Shown here: positions 1 through 11,534 of the stretch, piece by piece | Numbering within the stretch: the stretch's first letter is position 1 | Layout of the letters: each line of letters opens with the position of its first letter | NCBI GenBank assembly: GCA_016617855.1 | Contig: JAECUM010001911.1 | Span: 1-64,000 of the forward strand | Length of the DNA stretch: 64,000 bases | From: Megalonaias nervosa | Taxonomy: Eukaryota > Mollusca > Bivalvia > Unionida > Unionidae | Reading direction: 5' to 3' | The notes under the pieces: model-generated | Databases searched by the model: none | What the model saw: the letters and a program-made list of their open reading frames with translations, nothing else | Told to the model about the DNA's origin: nothing | Made by a program: the position numbers and the translations under genes

Positions 1-60
1 TATATATATATATATATCTTATCTGTTTTAAATTCTAAATTATATATATATAAGAAATAT
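1..60. repeat. (AT)n-rich low-complexity sequence
   Basis: An alternating TA run fills bases 1-17 and a second short one lies near 42-51. It is plain low-complexity sequence cut by the window edge. Confidence 0.85.
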
Positions 61-155
61 AATTTAAGAAAGATAACGTAAAATAGAAAAGAAAGATGAG
101 ATAATTTAAGAAAGATAACGTAAATGTATCTTTGTTTTGATATTTTTTCTTTTAG

Positions 156-348
156 TATGGATAACATATTCGAACATACATTGACTAACAAATATGGCGT
201 GTTTGATAACAAGTTTGGAGTGATGGATATTAAATCTTGCGTGTTGGATAGCAGAAGACTGGATGTTGTTGTTCACTCTACATCATTTGGTTTGTATGTG
301 CGTGGTATTGGTTACTGCAAGCATTGTGGAATGTTTAATTTTGTATAA
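156..348 (+). CDS. possible terminal exon or micro-ORF of 63 codons, unrecognised
   Basis: A pyrimidine-rich tract ending in TTTTCTTTTAG (to 155) looks like a 3' splice site, and an ATG at 157-159 opens a frame that runs to a TAA ending at 348. The protein has three consecutive seven-residue units beginning V-x-D (VFDNKFG, VMDIKSC, VLDSRRL), coded by 21-bp units at 199, 220 and 241. A CKHC pair lies near the end. I do not recognise the product. The repeated heptads could be a decayed minisatellite rather than protein. Short length and AT-rich surroundings make chance a serious alternative. Confidence 0.15.
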
Positions 349-1205
349 AAGGTTGTCGATTATTCGTAAAAAAAACATTGTATTAAAATTTGAATATTTG
401 TACATATTTTGGCAATATCTTTTGCAATTTTAATTTGTCCTATCATTTTGTCTCTATTTTCAAAATTCTGTAGAATTTATTATCTTTTTTTATTTTAAAA
501 AACCCTGTAAATTCATAAATTTTCCACTTTTAAACTATTGTTGGCAATTAAAAAAGGTATTGTTTGCAATTTCTTTCATATTGGGGAAATTGCTTTTTAT
601 CTTTAAATTTTTGTGTGAGTGTGAAAAGTTTAGTTTTAATCTTAGCCTCGACCACATTTTAAATTCTTTACGGATATATTTCAGTCTCCTCTAAGGTCCA
701 TTTTTGTTTTAGTACTACGCTAATTCTAGGCCATTTTATTAACAGATTTGGCCAGACCCTTTTCATTCTCAGCCAAAGTTCGGCAAAATTTCAGAAGTTT
801 CGTAATTGTATGACTATTTTTAGTGGAAGTAAATTTAATCTAATATTTCGGGATTTGTCTAGTCTCCTTCAAATTATAGGACAGATTCCTTATGCTACCA
901 TTATTTTTAGTCACATCCTTTTTAGTCTTATTATGAGTTGGTTTCGTTGATTATAGCTATTAATAATATCAGTACAAATAAATGGAAATTTAACAACACC
1001 GCCAGCACGTAGGTAATGCGTTATATATAAATCTCTGATAAATGCATATAAAAAATCCAGGAAATCTCGAGGTGTGATCCTAATTAACTAACCAAGTATG
1101 TGGCTATGCTCCAAATTTACTGTATGTATTCTCATCGGTTCGTGAGGAGTCAGCATGATTAATGGCAAATGAAATATACTAGGACATTTTTTTCAGAAAA
1201 CGTTT
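349..1205. other. AT-rich non-coding stretch
   Basis: There is no open frame of note and no repeat I can place. Short T and A runs are frequent. It ends where the 3' terminus of LINE D begins. Confidence 0.6.
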
Positions 1206-1209
1206 GTAT

Positions 1210-1650
1210 GAATGGGGCTTACAGTACACCAGCACAATCCTGGCTTGAAAGTGCCGATTATATTTTATGTTACAAGATGATAAAGGTTAAACTCTGGGAA
1301 GATACACCCTTTTGAAAAAGTTCACATGCATTCATATAACATACGTGGTAAGAGGTCAAGATGTATAAAGTTCTTCGAAAAGGGTATAAGCTCTAAAAAC
1401 AATCAAGCTAAAATCAGAACGTTTAAAATGCAATCACATTTGTATTCTACACATTTGTTTAGAGAATCCAAAATGTTGTCAGGTGGTAAAAATCAGTGAA
1501 AGGATTCTTCGTTTACCTCACATCAAAACACTCGTGTCTCTCAGAGTGCAAGTCAGTACAATCGACAAGAATGTGCTCTGCTTCAGTAGACATTGCCAAA
1601 GCAAGTAATCTGGTAGAGATGCACCCTTTATGATTTGTATGGACTTATCT
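1210..1650 (-). mobile_element. LINE 3'-end fragment (C-terminus of ORF2 plus 3' UTR), part of LINE D
   Basis: Near 1,215-1,260 the sequence resembles the 3' terminus of LINE A (the block around CACCAGCAC...CCTGG). On the minus strand near 1,515-1,600 it reads EAEHILVDCTDLHSERHECF, the family C-terminal motif that is typically PLTVEHILVDC. The fragment is broken by stops. It lies 2.45 kb from the endonuclease remnant at about 4.03 kb, close to the 2.8 kb seen in LINE A, so both may belong to one degraded minus-strand copy. Confidence 0.6.
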
Positions 1651-2344
1651 CCTGGCATCCCGACGACGACGCTGAATACTCCCAATCCACCGCTCACTAT
1701 TAATGATCGAAGAATGATCTCGTGTTGTCATCCCATCCAGGCCTGATGTAGGACGTCTCGGTGACCTTACTGTCCCCCTCCCGATCCGTTGGTCCAAAAC
1801 AATTAACTCCTTGCAATGAGTTCACAAGCATAATCTGTCGAACCAAAGTCACAGGTCACTACTGAATACAGTATTTGGGCTAAACAACTCAAACGGAGGT
1901 CAAGGACTCCTCAGGACAGTTAACAATAATAATGTTTAATGTACGAATATAGTGATATGCATTATGCATTCGTGCACATGAGTTAACTTCTTTCTTTTCA
2001 TATCAAATTCATCATTCATGGAAACGACTGTACGAGATTATTCTTGTAATAATCGTATTGATAAATGATTCTGTTTACGACAAATCACAACTAAATATAG
2101 CTCGAACGTTCCCACCGTTTAATGCATACAACGTATAACTGAATTCAAATTTTCTGTTCATGTACATAAATGTATAATCTGAAATAGACCTATTATTTTC
2201 GACAGGATTACGTTTTTGTGACAAAGATCAGGTTTTCTGGACATTTTGAATTAATTCCGAAACATGCAACGTAATAAATAATTTCATCACATAGAAAGGA
2301 AAGTAAGAAAGAATAATGTTTAACATATTCGTATATCTCTGCAG

Positions 2345-2565
2345 CTGAAGATTGCTTCGTATTGTAGACCTCTACGTGGCAAGACCATTATGCATTGTGA
2401 CGATAGAGACAAATATAGTACTATAAGTACCCAGGATATTGCCAGATCCAGGGCCAGAGAACGGGGGATAAACAAGCCCGTAACTGCCGGCGCATTTTGC
2501 GTGGTGTTGCAGTCAGCGAACAGACTTGTTATTTTGAAATCGCCAAGACAAAAATCATACACCGT
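2345..2565 (+). CDS. possible internal exon, unrecognised
   Basis: This is a locally GC-richer segment. An acceptor-like CGTATATCTCTGCAG ends at 2,344 and a donor-like GTG|GTAACG follows about 2,565. The phase starting CTG AAG stays open throughout and beyond, to 2,665. The translation is Arg/Lys-rich (for example IARSRARERGINKPVT, then VLQSANRLVILKSPRQKS). I cannot assign a family. The minus strand is also open over 2,320-2,562 with a hydrophobic stretch, which weakens the case. It sits inside the span of LINE D, so it could instead be decayed transposon sequence. Confidence 0.2.
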
Positions 2566-2657
2566 GGTAACGCTGTACCCGTTAACGAAACTCTATATTT
2601 TTGTTCAAATATACTACAAAAGATATTGTTCTTTATATAACTCATTGACAATAAGCG

Positions 2658-2830
2658 GGCAGTGATAGGTCGGTTGGTAGACCTCCGGGCTTTTAACACA
2701 AAGGTTGTTCGATACTGGTCAGGGACAGCTCGTGTCGGGTGCCTCGACGTGTCCTAGGATAGAACTTGTCTATCGTTGCCTCGGCATCATATACCCAAGA
2801 ATGTTCTAAACTTTCCTTCAAAACCCACCA
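2658..2830 (+). mobile_element. tRNA-derived SINE with a Lys-tRNA-like head
   Basis: The head reads like a tRNA: a box-A-like GATAGGTCGGTTGGTAGACC, an anticodon-loop-like CTTTTAA as in tRNA-Lys(TTT), and a degenerate box B GGTTGTTCGATAC. The body (GTGTCCTAGGATAGAACTTG, then GCCTCGGCATCATATA) matches the body of the element at 11,540-11,700. The shared body after unlike tRNA heads is what shows this is a SINE rather than a tRNA gene. Both heads have mismatches in the internal promoter, so activity is unlikely. Confidence 0.6.
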
Positions 2831-3940
2831 CAAATAATCAACTCTCTGGAGTTTATAAGCATGCCATTTTTATGCAAGACTTCGGATATAGGTGGTCATT
2901 CTGATACAATACGTGAAAAGAAAATAAGGAAACAATGATGAAACTAGTGGTTTTCAGAGGTTTCTGTATGAATCCAAAATATGATTATATCTGTCATTTC
3001 AGCAGAGAGAATGGAGACTTTATCTGGTAACTAGCTCGCAGTTATGCTGTAGGGTGTTCCTACCATATCACCGTCCTTCGATCGGTCCGAATAGATAGGA
3101 ATATGGCATTGATAAGTGATTCTAATTTCACTGCCTTGACCCTGAAGGACGAGAGGAGCAATATATGAATTTAATTTGCAAATATCTAATATTATCTATA
3201 AAGTCTTAGTATGAATGGAAGTGATTGAGAAATAGAGAACTGAGTTGCATTTAGTGGCCTAATTCATATTTAAATCTGGTGCATTAGGATGTATTAGCAT
3301 GACAAAGGGAGTGATGCTATTCTCTTTTCATTGATTATAAGATGCGGGATAAGATACATTAGAGAACAAGTTCGCTGTGTCTCAAAGGGCTGATGTACTG
3401 CTAAGGTAAACCAATGCTCATTATGAATTATGTGCAAATGGTAGAGGTGTGTGCCAATAGGTTTATATTAAAATAATAGAACTCGTTTTCTTCAAATCAT
3501 TTCTTAACTCTGTTTAAGCATATCGATAGCTGACTTTCAATGGTTCGCACACGGTTTGCTATATAATAGATAACTAAGTGGTCTACGTATAAAGAGAACT
3601 AGGCATCATTATTACGTCATTTGACTATGTTGCTGATTCTGATGTCAAAAGATGACAAAAATATGCAGTCCTTAAGTACACCCATATTCTAGTTTTAGAA
3701 CGGATGGTACCGACCTCAGTTCTGGTTTGTTGGCACGTTTACGAATTGCCCAAACGTTCTCTGTTGTATGTCTAGTAACATCATGGAGTACCATAAATTG
3801 GAAAATAAGACTATATGATCAACTACGATCAGCCGTTAATTTTTTTTTCCAGAAAGAACGCCACTTATTCCAATCTGTTTTATTAACTATTCATAACTGA
3901 CCCATCCCTTGAGGTTCCAATGTATTACTTACGTATATTG
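2831..3940 (-). mobile_element. probable degenerate middle (RT region) of LINE D
   Basis: The stretch lies between an ORF2 C-terminus (1.5 kb) and an endonuclease/ORF1 remnant (4.0-5.5 kb) with nearly the expected spacing, so an RT domain should be here. By eye only weak matches to LINE A survive, for example 3,095-3,150 against the GVPQ region. No RT motif can be read cleanly. Confidence 0.25.
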
Positions 3941-3949
3941 GAAAATGGT

Positions 3950-5520
3950 TACTATCACAGAGATCGCAACCAACTTCTTAATTTAAGTCAACGAAAAGAG
4001 GGGAATTGAGGTGGTCACATCTAAGGATGAATATAATCATGTACTGAACAAAAGTAAGTATACGATGTGTCATTGGAAGTTATATGATAGTTCTCTATTT
4101 GGTCTCTCTATATGCAATATCTCTGCAGCCACAAAGTGAACATGTCTTTATAATCGCTGAATAGAAACGAACGTGCTAGTGATTGTTCTATCAGTCTCTT
4201 AAGATACTGACTGGGGTACATGAGATAGATTGCATTGAGCAAAGTGTACGAGTTTCGTGCACGAACAGATAGGGCCTAAAACGTACTATTGAAACTCCTT
4301 TCGTTGTGATGATTTTTATTATTGACGATAATGAACAATCACCCAGAGGATTTATGAGTATTTCCTGACAAGTTGTTGTAAGTTGTGAAATATTTTTGTT
4401 TAACTATCCTGTTCTCTCCTAAAACGATCTTCTAAATGTCGTAACTATGATACTTTGTTCGTTAGGTAGATGAGGCATTTTATCTCTTTCGAGGTTTAAT
4501 CAGTGGCATTTCCGTATAATATTGTGTCCGAAATCATATTATTGGAAGTGATGGAAGTAACAGGAATTATGGGAAGTTTACCCGTTTTAATTTCCGTACC
4601 TTATAGACTTTGTCTCGGAAATAAAGTAGATCTTTTAAGTATTTCTCTATTTCTCTTTCAGCATGCATTACAACTAGGTCCAGCTGTTTGCTGCCCTTTT
4701 TTCTGGCCCTATCTAGCTTGTCTTCACAAATGGTTTCGGGTTTCTCAATTTTTCTACTGTTAAATTAAGTACAATTGCCTTATCACTTTATTCACGGTTT
4801 GTGTAGCTGTTCGAATGCGAGAGGCGTCTACAATTTAAACTTGATTTCTACGCGTGGCTCTGAAAACTCTGTAACTACAGAATTTGTGGAACTTATTATC
4901 TTTTTTCCCCACTGCAGTCATGCTCGAGCAGCATTTGCTAGTCTGGTTAAATTGCTTTGTTTTATAGAAAAGATGTTTGGCCTTAGTGAAAATCATGCCT
5001 TCCTCATTCTTCTCGGTTTAGATCTCCTTTTTGTACTACCAACCAGTCAGTTTCGTCTGTAAGAAAATTGGTTACACTGGCAATTATTATACAAGAGTTT
5101 CTTCTTGCACGGTGATCCATTGTGGCCCTACTGCGCACACTTGAGTGGTTTCCGCCTACAGTCATATATGTGATGAATATATTTCTGGCAGTTAAAGTAA
5201 CCCAGGGTCTAAGATAAACGAGTCCACGGGATGTTTAAGAATGCGGATTTCATTGATGCAGCCCAAGTGGCACAGTCAAAGGTCAGAACGTAAGTGTTTG
5301 AAGGCATCTACTTGTCGTTTATGCGAACGTTGACTTTTTCACAAGGGAAACATTATGAGATACGAGATTTGCAAGAATCTCAGGCTCACTGCAACAGTCT
5401 AAATCTCATAAATACACGTTACATTTGAATGAGTTCGGAGATTTGTGTGGAGATACCCTAATGAGCATCTCCAAATATAGCTTTGACCAAGTCATTTTAT
5501 TGGGCTAAGTATTGATATTC
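3950..5520 (-). mobile_element. LINE D fragment: ORF1 zinc knuckle and endonuclease remnant
   Basis: On the minus strand 5,139-5,205 reads FNCQKYIHHIYDCRRKP, a decayed CX2CX4HX4C knuckle with the first Cys replaced by Tyr. About 1.1 kb further along, near 4,000-4,045, it reads RCDHLNSPLF, where the endonuclease SDHxPI motif should be. The whole segment aligns by eye with LINE F (for example 5,075-5,125 with 52,705-52,755, and 4,005-4,060 with 51,725-51,775). The spacing of the two landmarks is the same in both copies. No continuous frame remains. Confidence 0.55.
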
Positions 5521-5579
5521 ATGCAACATTCAACTTTTAAATGGCTGGTTCTAATTTTCTGCACATTTGTTAACTCTCT

Positions 5580-6055
5580 TGCCAGACCACAATGGTCCGT
5601 TGCAGTCACAAAAGGCAAGATCTGTGTCCCCAGTTGACTCAACAATAAGAATTGGCTACTATTTTCCTTGAATCAAAATAGTTTCTTCTTTCGAGGCACT
5701 GACTTAGTTGTTCATGTTCTACAAGAGACCAGGTTTCCCGCCATTGATTCTGAAATGCTTGGGTTTTTCCCATCATTGAACACACCTGCATCTTCCCCTG
5801 AAACTTAAAATGACTACTCGATTGTTCAAGCAGTGCCCTTCTGACTACTCATCTATATACGTAAGCTGACTTTGAGATGGTGTGTTGCAATGGAGTGACT
5901 GCATCCTGGCCATCTTCTCTGCTCAATCAACAGGACCTTCTCCTCCACCGACATGTGACTCAACCCACGGCAAATAGGAACTCCCATTAGATACCTATTA
6001 TGAAATGCTGGAGAGCGTATCTGACCGTTCAACATTGCGGTGCCCTGCGGTGGAG
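5580..6055 (-). pseudogene. coding-like relic in two frames, unrecognised
   Basis: Base composition is richer in GC than its surroundings. On the minus strand one frame is open from about 6,035 to 5,853 (contains LSHMSVEEKVLLIEQRRWPG) and a second from about 5,850 to 5,640 (contains QNQWRETWSLVEHEQLSQCL), as if one coding sequence had been split by a frameshift. The SVEEKVxLIE stretch is faintly like the first helix of CENP-B/Tigger-type DNA-binding domains, but the downstream part does not support this. It lies just upstream (minus sense) of LINE D and could belong to its 5' region. Confidence 0.25.
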
Positions 6056-7055
6056 AATTTAAAAACTTGAGCTAAAATAGAGTCAACTCATTCACGTTTC
6101 AAACATTTTTTTCTGCAGCTGAAAGAGCTTCCTAATATCAGTTATGCTAACAAATACATGAAGCTAATATTGCAATGTAATTCAAATGCCTGCACGCTAA
6201 CTTCTTGCAAAACGTTGTAAGAAATTTTCAACACAACAATTTATTTTTTTGTTACTCTGAGTAAGGAAGAAAAATTTAAAGAAAAAAAGATATCTTTAGA
6301 AGTATAATTTATCATTCAGATTATTAACTTGACAATTTGTATTTTCCAGAGGAAATGTTTTCGTAGGAACAAAAATCGTTTAGCACAATAACATAGCCTT
6401 AAATTTTATTACCAGTTACATTAATACGCCGTTTATAGCACGTATACAAAGTAAGTTATTAGTAGGAAATATGGACATTAGGAATACTGGATATTCCCAC
6501 ACAACCAAAAGTGTTAAGTTAATAATCAACTTTTCATTAAACATATTTTTGAACGATAGTTTCCATAAGCTATTCTGACACAACTGAGAATTAAATACAC
6601 CTAATTCTAATTACTGTAGATTGATATTACATTAATCGAATGGCTAACAGATGACTTCATCTTCTGAAACATTTTAATGAAGACTATATGTTAATAGTAA
6701 AATCCAATGGGGAATTCAGTTTGGAATAATGTTTGAATTATCTGCTGAGAGAAAACCATTTTATTAATAGAATATATCGAGGGATTAGCATTCAAACAGT
6801 GAAATCTCTGTCACGGAGTTGTACTGTCTACTCCTTTATCTCGCGTCTTGCTCCCACCCTGCCGTATACTGCGTGTTCTTCTCACCCATTTTGTTTTTCA
6901 AATAAACAGTAATTGTACTTCATCTCATAATTAATTAGCTTATATTGCAAACATCAAACATAAATATGATGACCTCATTCAGTAACGTCAGGTGACTCCT
7001 GAACTATAACAAATTAGCAAAATCGGAAGACCCATACCTTAATATTATAATAATG
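6056..7055. other. AT-rich non-coding stretch
   Basis: I see no gene, no clear inverted repeat and no match to the other repeats of the window. Confidence 0.5.
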
Positions 7056-7059
7056 TCCT

Positions 7060-7790
7060 ATGTATCTAACTAGATTAGCGAAAGCAAAGATGTGTTTTGT
7101 GCTGGGGAGGCTTTCTTCGTCGACACAACATTACAGATTCCCTCGCTTTGATAGGCGCCTTAAACTATACTAATTGAAGAGAGTAATGAAATTTCACTCC
7201 CATGTGCATTATATATGCATGTGCGATTAGTGCTCATCGAGTGAGACGAATAAAAGAACAAGTTTCCAATGGCGTCTGTTAAGTCATCATTCCACGTGAT
7301 CTTGTAAACAACACGACACGGTTAAATCAGCACTCCAGATGATGTTGTAAACAACATCACACTTTTATGACAGCACTCTGTGTAATCTTGTAAAGAACAT
7401 GAGACTGTTAGGTCAGAACTTCACGTGATCTTGAAAGCAACACGACAAAGTTAGATCAGTACTCCATGTGACACGTTTAAAAATCAGTACGCAATATGAT
7501 CTTGTAAGGAACATGACAAGGATAAATCGGCATTCCAAGTCGTCTTGTAAACAACATGACACAGAGAATGATGCATTGTAAAAGGAAAAACAATATTCTC
7601 AAATTATATAGTTTTGACATATTGCCAACCTTCTACCAAGGGATTACAGGTATCATCATTTATTAAATTGTAGTGATTGTAAAGATAAATCAACGTTATT
7701 ATCATTAGGAAATATAGCATGCAACCAGTCCAATGTATATGCAATCACGGGCACGATATGACTTTTACATGGTCGGCTACTGGATCAGTC
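7060..7790. repeat. RepA copy 1: unclassified element with internal minisatellite
   Basis: The left part (about 7,060-7,260: CTAACTAGATTAGCGAAAG, ATTGAAGAGAGTAA) and right part (about 7,560-7,790: GAGAATGATGCATTG, TACCAAGGGATT, ATAGCATGCAACC) both match a second copy at 25,700-26,200 in the same order and orientation. The middle of this copy is a 43-bp tandem array that the other copy lacks or keeps only as a trace. No coding sequence is visible. Short elements with internal tandem units are known among mollusc Helitron-like repeats; membership here is inference. Confidence 0.6.
7277..7566 (+). repeat. 43-bp minisatellite, about 6.5 units
   Basis: Units follow GTTAAATCAGCACTCC...GTGATCTTGTAAACAAC...CGACACG. 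Unit starts fall near 7,277, 7,320, 7,363, 7,405, 7,448 and 7,520, with one irregular, longer unit near 7,448-7,520. Units differ at several positions each, so the array is old. The units are contiguous, without spacers. Confidence 0.8.
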
Positions 7791-8590
7791 CAAACGTAAT
7801 GGGATAGATGTCGAGAATCTGCCCTCTCCGTGGTTTGTAAAAGTCTAAAATTAAATTAAAAATCTGAAACTTGGGTCACAAATGTCTTACGAGCTTTTAA
7901 TCAATCACTCAGTATTGATTAGAAAACCCTCTACAGAGAGCTGATAACTCTGTCCTTATCTAAGAATACAATGAGTCCAGACTGTGTTCCTTTCATGTGA
8001 CGAAGGTAGTTTTTTGACATTGAAAGTATACAGTATCACAGCTCCTTCTATGTTGAATGCGGTCTTTGAATGAAACACTCATTTCATTAGTTGATTCGTC
8101 TTCCATCCCTCGCTGAATAGGAAGGAACTTTGTGCATTGCTCTCATAGCTATTTGGTAACTCTGTGAAAAGCTCGAATACCATAATTGCAACATCATTAA
8201 GTCAAAACCAACTCGAATTTCATTTGAGATATCCCTTAAATGGCATTTAAATGAAGCATGATTGATGTCATGCAATATTTATTACTGCTTTACAATGGGC
8301 TTTAATTGCACACGCTATCGTTGACGTACACCAGTTCCACGTTGACATTTTTGTGACATCATACTCTGATTTCGTTGATCATGAAATTTTGCATTGATTT
8401 ATTTTGCCAATGAAATTTGCGTATTCTATAATCCACCTACAAAGTAAGAAGTAAGACTATATTGTGTGGAGTACTCATTATATATAAAGCCCGTAATAGT
8501 CTCCAGCTCCATTTCATGAGATAAGTAATATTTGATACATAGTAGAAAGAACTAGGCATTTTGCTGGTCAAGTATTACTGACAATGATGT
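7791..8590. other. non-coding stretch
   Basis: Nothing recognisable was found; only short shadow frames occur. Confidence 0.5.
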
Positions 8591-8599
8591 AAAATATAT

Positions 8600-9260
8600 G
8601 TGAACCTAGATTAGTTTAAAAGACACCAAAACTTTATAGGTACCTGGGACTTTACTTCATGTATTTCAGTTTGCAGTTGAGTCAAACGTTAGGAGATAAG
8701 GGTCATGAATAACACAACTGACTGTACAATAAAGGTAAGGATAATAATATAAGTTCAAGAATTTCTCGGGTGGTACATCATCATACAGTTTCCGTTTTGT
8801 TCACGTGTAAATAATTCTGGCTCTGAGAATCAACACATTCCACAAGGATGTGTTCTACAGTCAGTGGTATGCACTCTGTTCGATGGTCACCCTTCAAGAG
8901 GTATGCATGAGTAAGTTATACATGTCCGATACACGATCCTGACATTACCACCTCGTCTCTGAGATTTGTTCCATACGAAGGATACCGCTCTCCAATAATG
9001 AGTTTGGTTTTCTGACGTTAGTTTGTGGAGTGTTTGTTCCATATTCAAGTATCAGGATCATGATAATTTATGCATAATTTCAGGTCCGTATATGGAATCT
9101 TCCATTCGGATACGGGTGACTGCTGGGCAGTATCGGCTGCGGTATTTGCTATTCATTATCGTTTTTACTAATATGACAAGGCAGCCAACTTTACAGAATA
9201 TTTGTCCTAGATCACAATACATTTGGATACTCCGAGTATATTGTGACTTAAAACTTACCT
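8600..9260 (-). mobile_element. LINE 3'-end fragment (RNase H end plus ORF2 C-terminus)
   Basis: On the minus strand 8,830-8,900 reads GDHRTECIPLTVEHILVECV, the family C-terminal motif almost intact. At 9,140-9,210 the sequence matches the LINE A segment coding the RNase H motif WLPSHxxIKGNEKAD, though broken. It is 5'-truncated near a (GA)n run at 9,452, as expected from incomplete reverse transcription. Confidence 0.75.
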
Positions 9261-9445
9261 AACATCCGCTGAAGATAAACACTATTGCCCTTTAGTTAAT
9301 TTGAACATATTATATTGCCAAAGATTGTAATCTACAATACACAAGGACAGACAAAAGATTATCAACGTGCAATTTATTTTTCAGTGATAACGTTGTACGT
9401 CTAGGATGCAGACAGGAGGTATGGAAAGTACTTCAATTAAACAGA

Positions 9446-9451
<6 letters not shown>

Positions 9452-9484
<33 letters not shown>
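9452..9484. repeat. (GA)n microsatellite
   Basis: An uninterrupted GA run of about 16 units. Confidence 0.95.
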
Positions 9485-9487
<3 letters not shown>

Positions 9488-10100
9488 CTTGCAATTTGTG
9501 CACGAGTTGCTCTGTGAGATTATACACTGCATATATGTGTGCATCCGGTTCGATACAGGTAATTTTTTCCTTTGTTTTTGGAAATGTTGTATATGCAATG
9601 CTGAAACAAAATTGTCTTCTTGTAAATGAATTAGTAAAATGATCAGGTGTTTATATCCCCCACACACGCACACGCATTACGACAAAATGTTTAATACAAT
9701 CTGATCGATATCAATCAATAACTAGATCTGACAGTCGCCAATACTATTTTATGTTATATGGATCTGTTGATTCACCAATCAATAAACAGCTTTCATGGTA
9801 TTGAAAATGAAAAACAAACACACGTAAATAGTAACATATCTTTTATAACGAGATCTACCCTTAAACGCAAATGCAACGCGTTATCCGATAGGCTACACAG
9901 AAAAGGCGAGATGATAATTACATTGATTTACAGAACATACATTTCTGTTCGCGCCTGTAAGATCACCGTGACATACGAGATTATGCTGCATTTGATTTGA
10001 CCGTGTTTATTTCCTAAGAGTATTCTAATAATCTTGAGATTGACATAAGCTGATACTTCAAAGAACGATTTAAATGCCTGCAGTCAAAGAACATTTTGCT
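9485..10100. other. non-coding stretch
   Basis: Contains a short CACACACGCACACGC tract near 9,661-9,675. Otherwise nothing recognisable; open frames here are short and unsupported. Confidence 0.45.
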
Positions 10101-10109
10101 TGAAAACAA

Positions 10110-10620
10110 ACTGCTTCGAAACTTATCTTGCTATAGGAGAACATGAGATTCCATATTATGAAACAAAGAAATAAGTCTAATTGAAACTTCATCAGCATGA
10201 CTAATAAGCCTAATCAAATGCTTATCATAAGCAGAACGTTTGACGATATCCTTTGTTTAATTTAATTATTCAATGATTTCATTACCCTTTTCCAGCAATT
10301 TCAATCTATTTATGCCGAAGGAATGATAATCCATAAATACCATTTCCTTGTTAAAATATTTATCAAATTGATCAGTGAAAAGGACACATTTCATTATGTA
10401 TTCCACTGAAAATTATTTCCAAAGTCATTTAAGCAGATAATGCCAACAAGTTTTTCGTATGCATTCGTAATGAAATCACTGAATAAAACATCCTCTCCTT
10501 CTCGAAGAATCCCTGACCTGCAACAGTGAAACATATTGATTTTAAAATGTCTCTTTGATAACAGAATCAGCAACAAGGCTCGAAATGAATACTTTGCTAG
10601 ATATCAGCATTTGAACAATG
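10110..10620. repeat. RepB copy (unclassified AT-rich dispersed repeat)
   Basis: The block ACTAATAAGCCTAATCAAATG near 10,199, followed by ATATCCTTTGTTTAATTTAA and ATTATTCAATGATTTCATTA, aligns with 46,370-46,460 and more loosely with 34,450-34,530 and 13,711-13,740. The order of blocks is the same in each copy. No protein is recognised, although minus-strand frames of about 60 codons recur in several copies. Confidence 0.5.
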
Positions 10621-11530
10621 CGAATGAATATACAGTGGAGAAATAAAAACGAAACATATAACTTATTGTTTCAACTTTATAAATATTTTTTTTTTTGCCC
10701 GATTTCGCAATTCGTATTTTATCAGAAAAGGCATAACAATTACATTTTATATTCTCAGAAAAGAGTCTTTGAATACAAATCCACCCATTGATTTTCTGGG
10801 AAATGTATGGACCATTGCATATCATTGGGCTATTATTTTCTTGTCAAACTAAAATTGTGAGATTGTAGTGGTAGTGACTTTACTTCCCTGAATAACTAGG
10901 CAATGTCAACGTTTGGCCGAAGAAAGGAGATACTCGTAGAGAACGAGAAATGTTCCAAACCCCGCCGCCTGTTCTGGTTACTATATATAAGTACAGAATT
11001 CTCATAACTGTATCTGTTTGAATGAAAGTTTGCTGAAAATGTCATGAAAAGCGAGATATACGTGTATAGTTAGCCCTGTTGTTGTAAGTGTACATAATCA
11101 TTAACTTGATAGCGACGGTTCCAGAATTTGTACAGATACTTCTCGACGGAAATATGTCCAGTTTGGATCGTGTTCGAGTTACGCTAAGCTGGTCTGAACA
11201 TCTGCACTGGGTCAACACTTTGGCTCTAATGAATAGGGAAGTAATCGCATGAACACTTGGCATTTCGAGACAAAAGGATATCATTATGACTTCAAATAAA
11301 CGTTTCCGTTACAAGTATTCCAATAGCATTCCATATTTGTTTCAATTCAGGTTTCTAACAGTATTCTCTCGGTTCGAATTGAAAGGACTGTATGACACAG
11401 CTAAGCTAATGCATTCCTGCGTTCTCTAAGAACGAAATACTGATAATTATAAAGTAAAAGCTTCTAAAATGTTGTAGAATGGTGATCAGCTCATTCAACA
11501 GTTACTGATAGTTTGGTCACCTTTTCATTG
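10621..11530. other. non-coding stretch
   Basis: No gene or repeat that I can place. Confidence 0.45.
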
Positions 11531-11534
11531 TGTG

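Noticed and set aside
2658..2730. tRNA-Lys gene
   Set aside because: The acceptor stem does not close and box B is degenerate; the following body is shared with another SINE.
5853..6035. CENP-B/Tigger transposase N-terminus
   Set aside because: Only about ten residues resemble the helix and the continuation in the next frame does not fit the family.
7277..7566. CRISPR-like array
   Set aside because: Units are contiguous 43-bp tandem repeats without spacers, in a eukaryotic genome.
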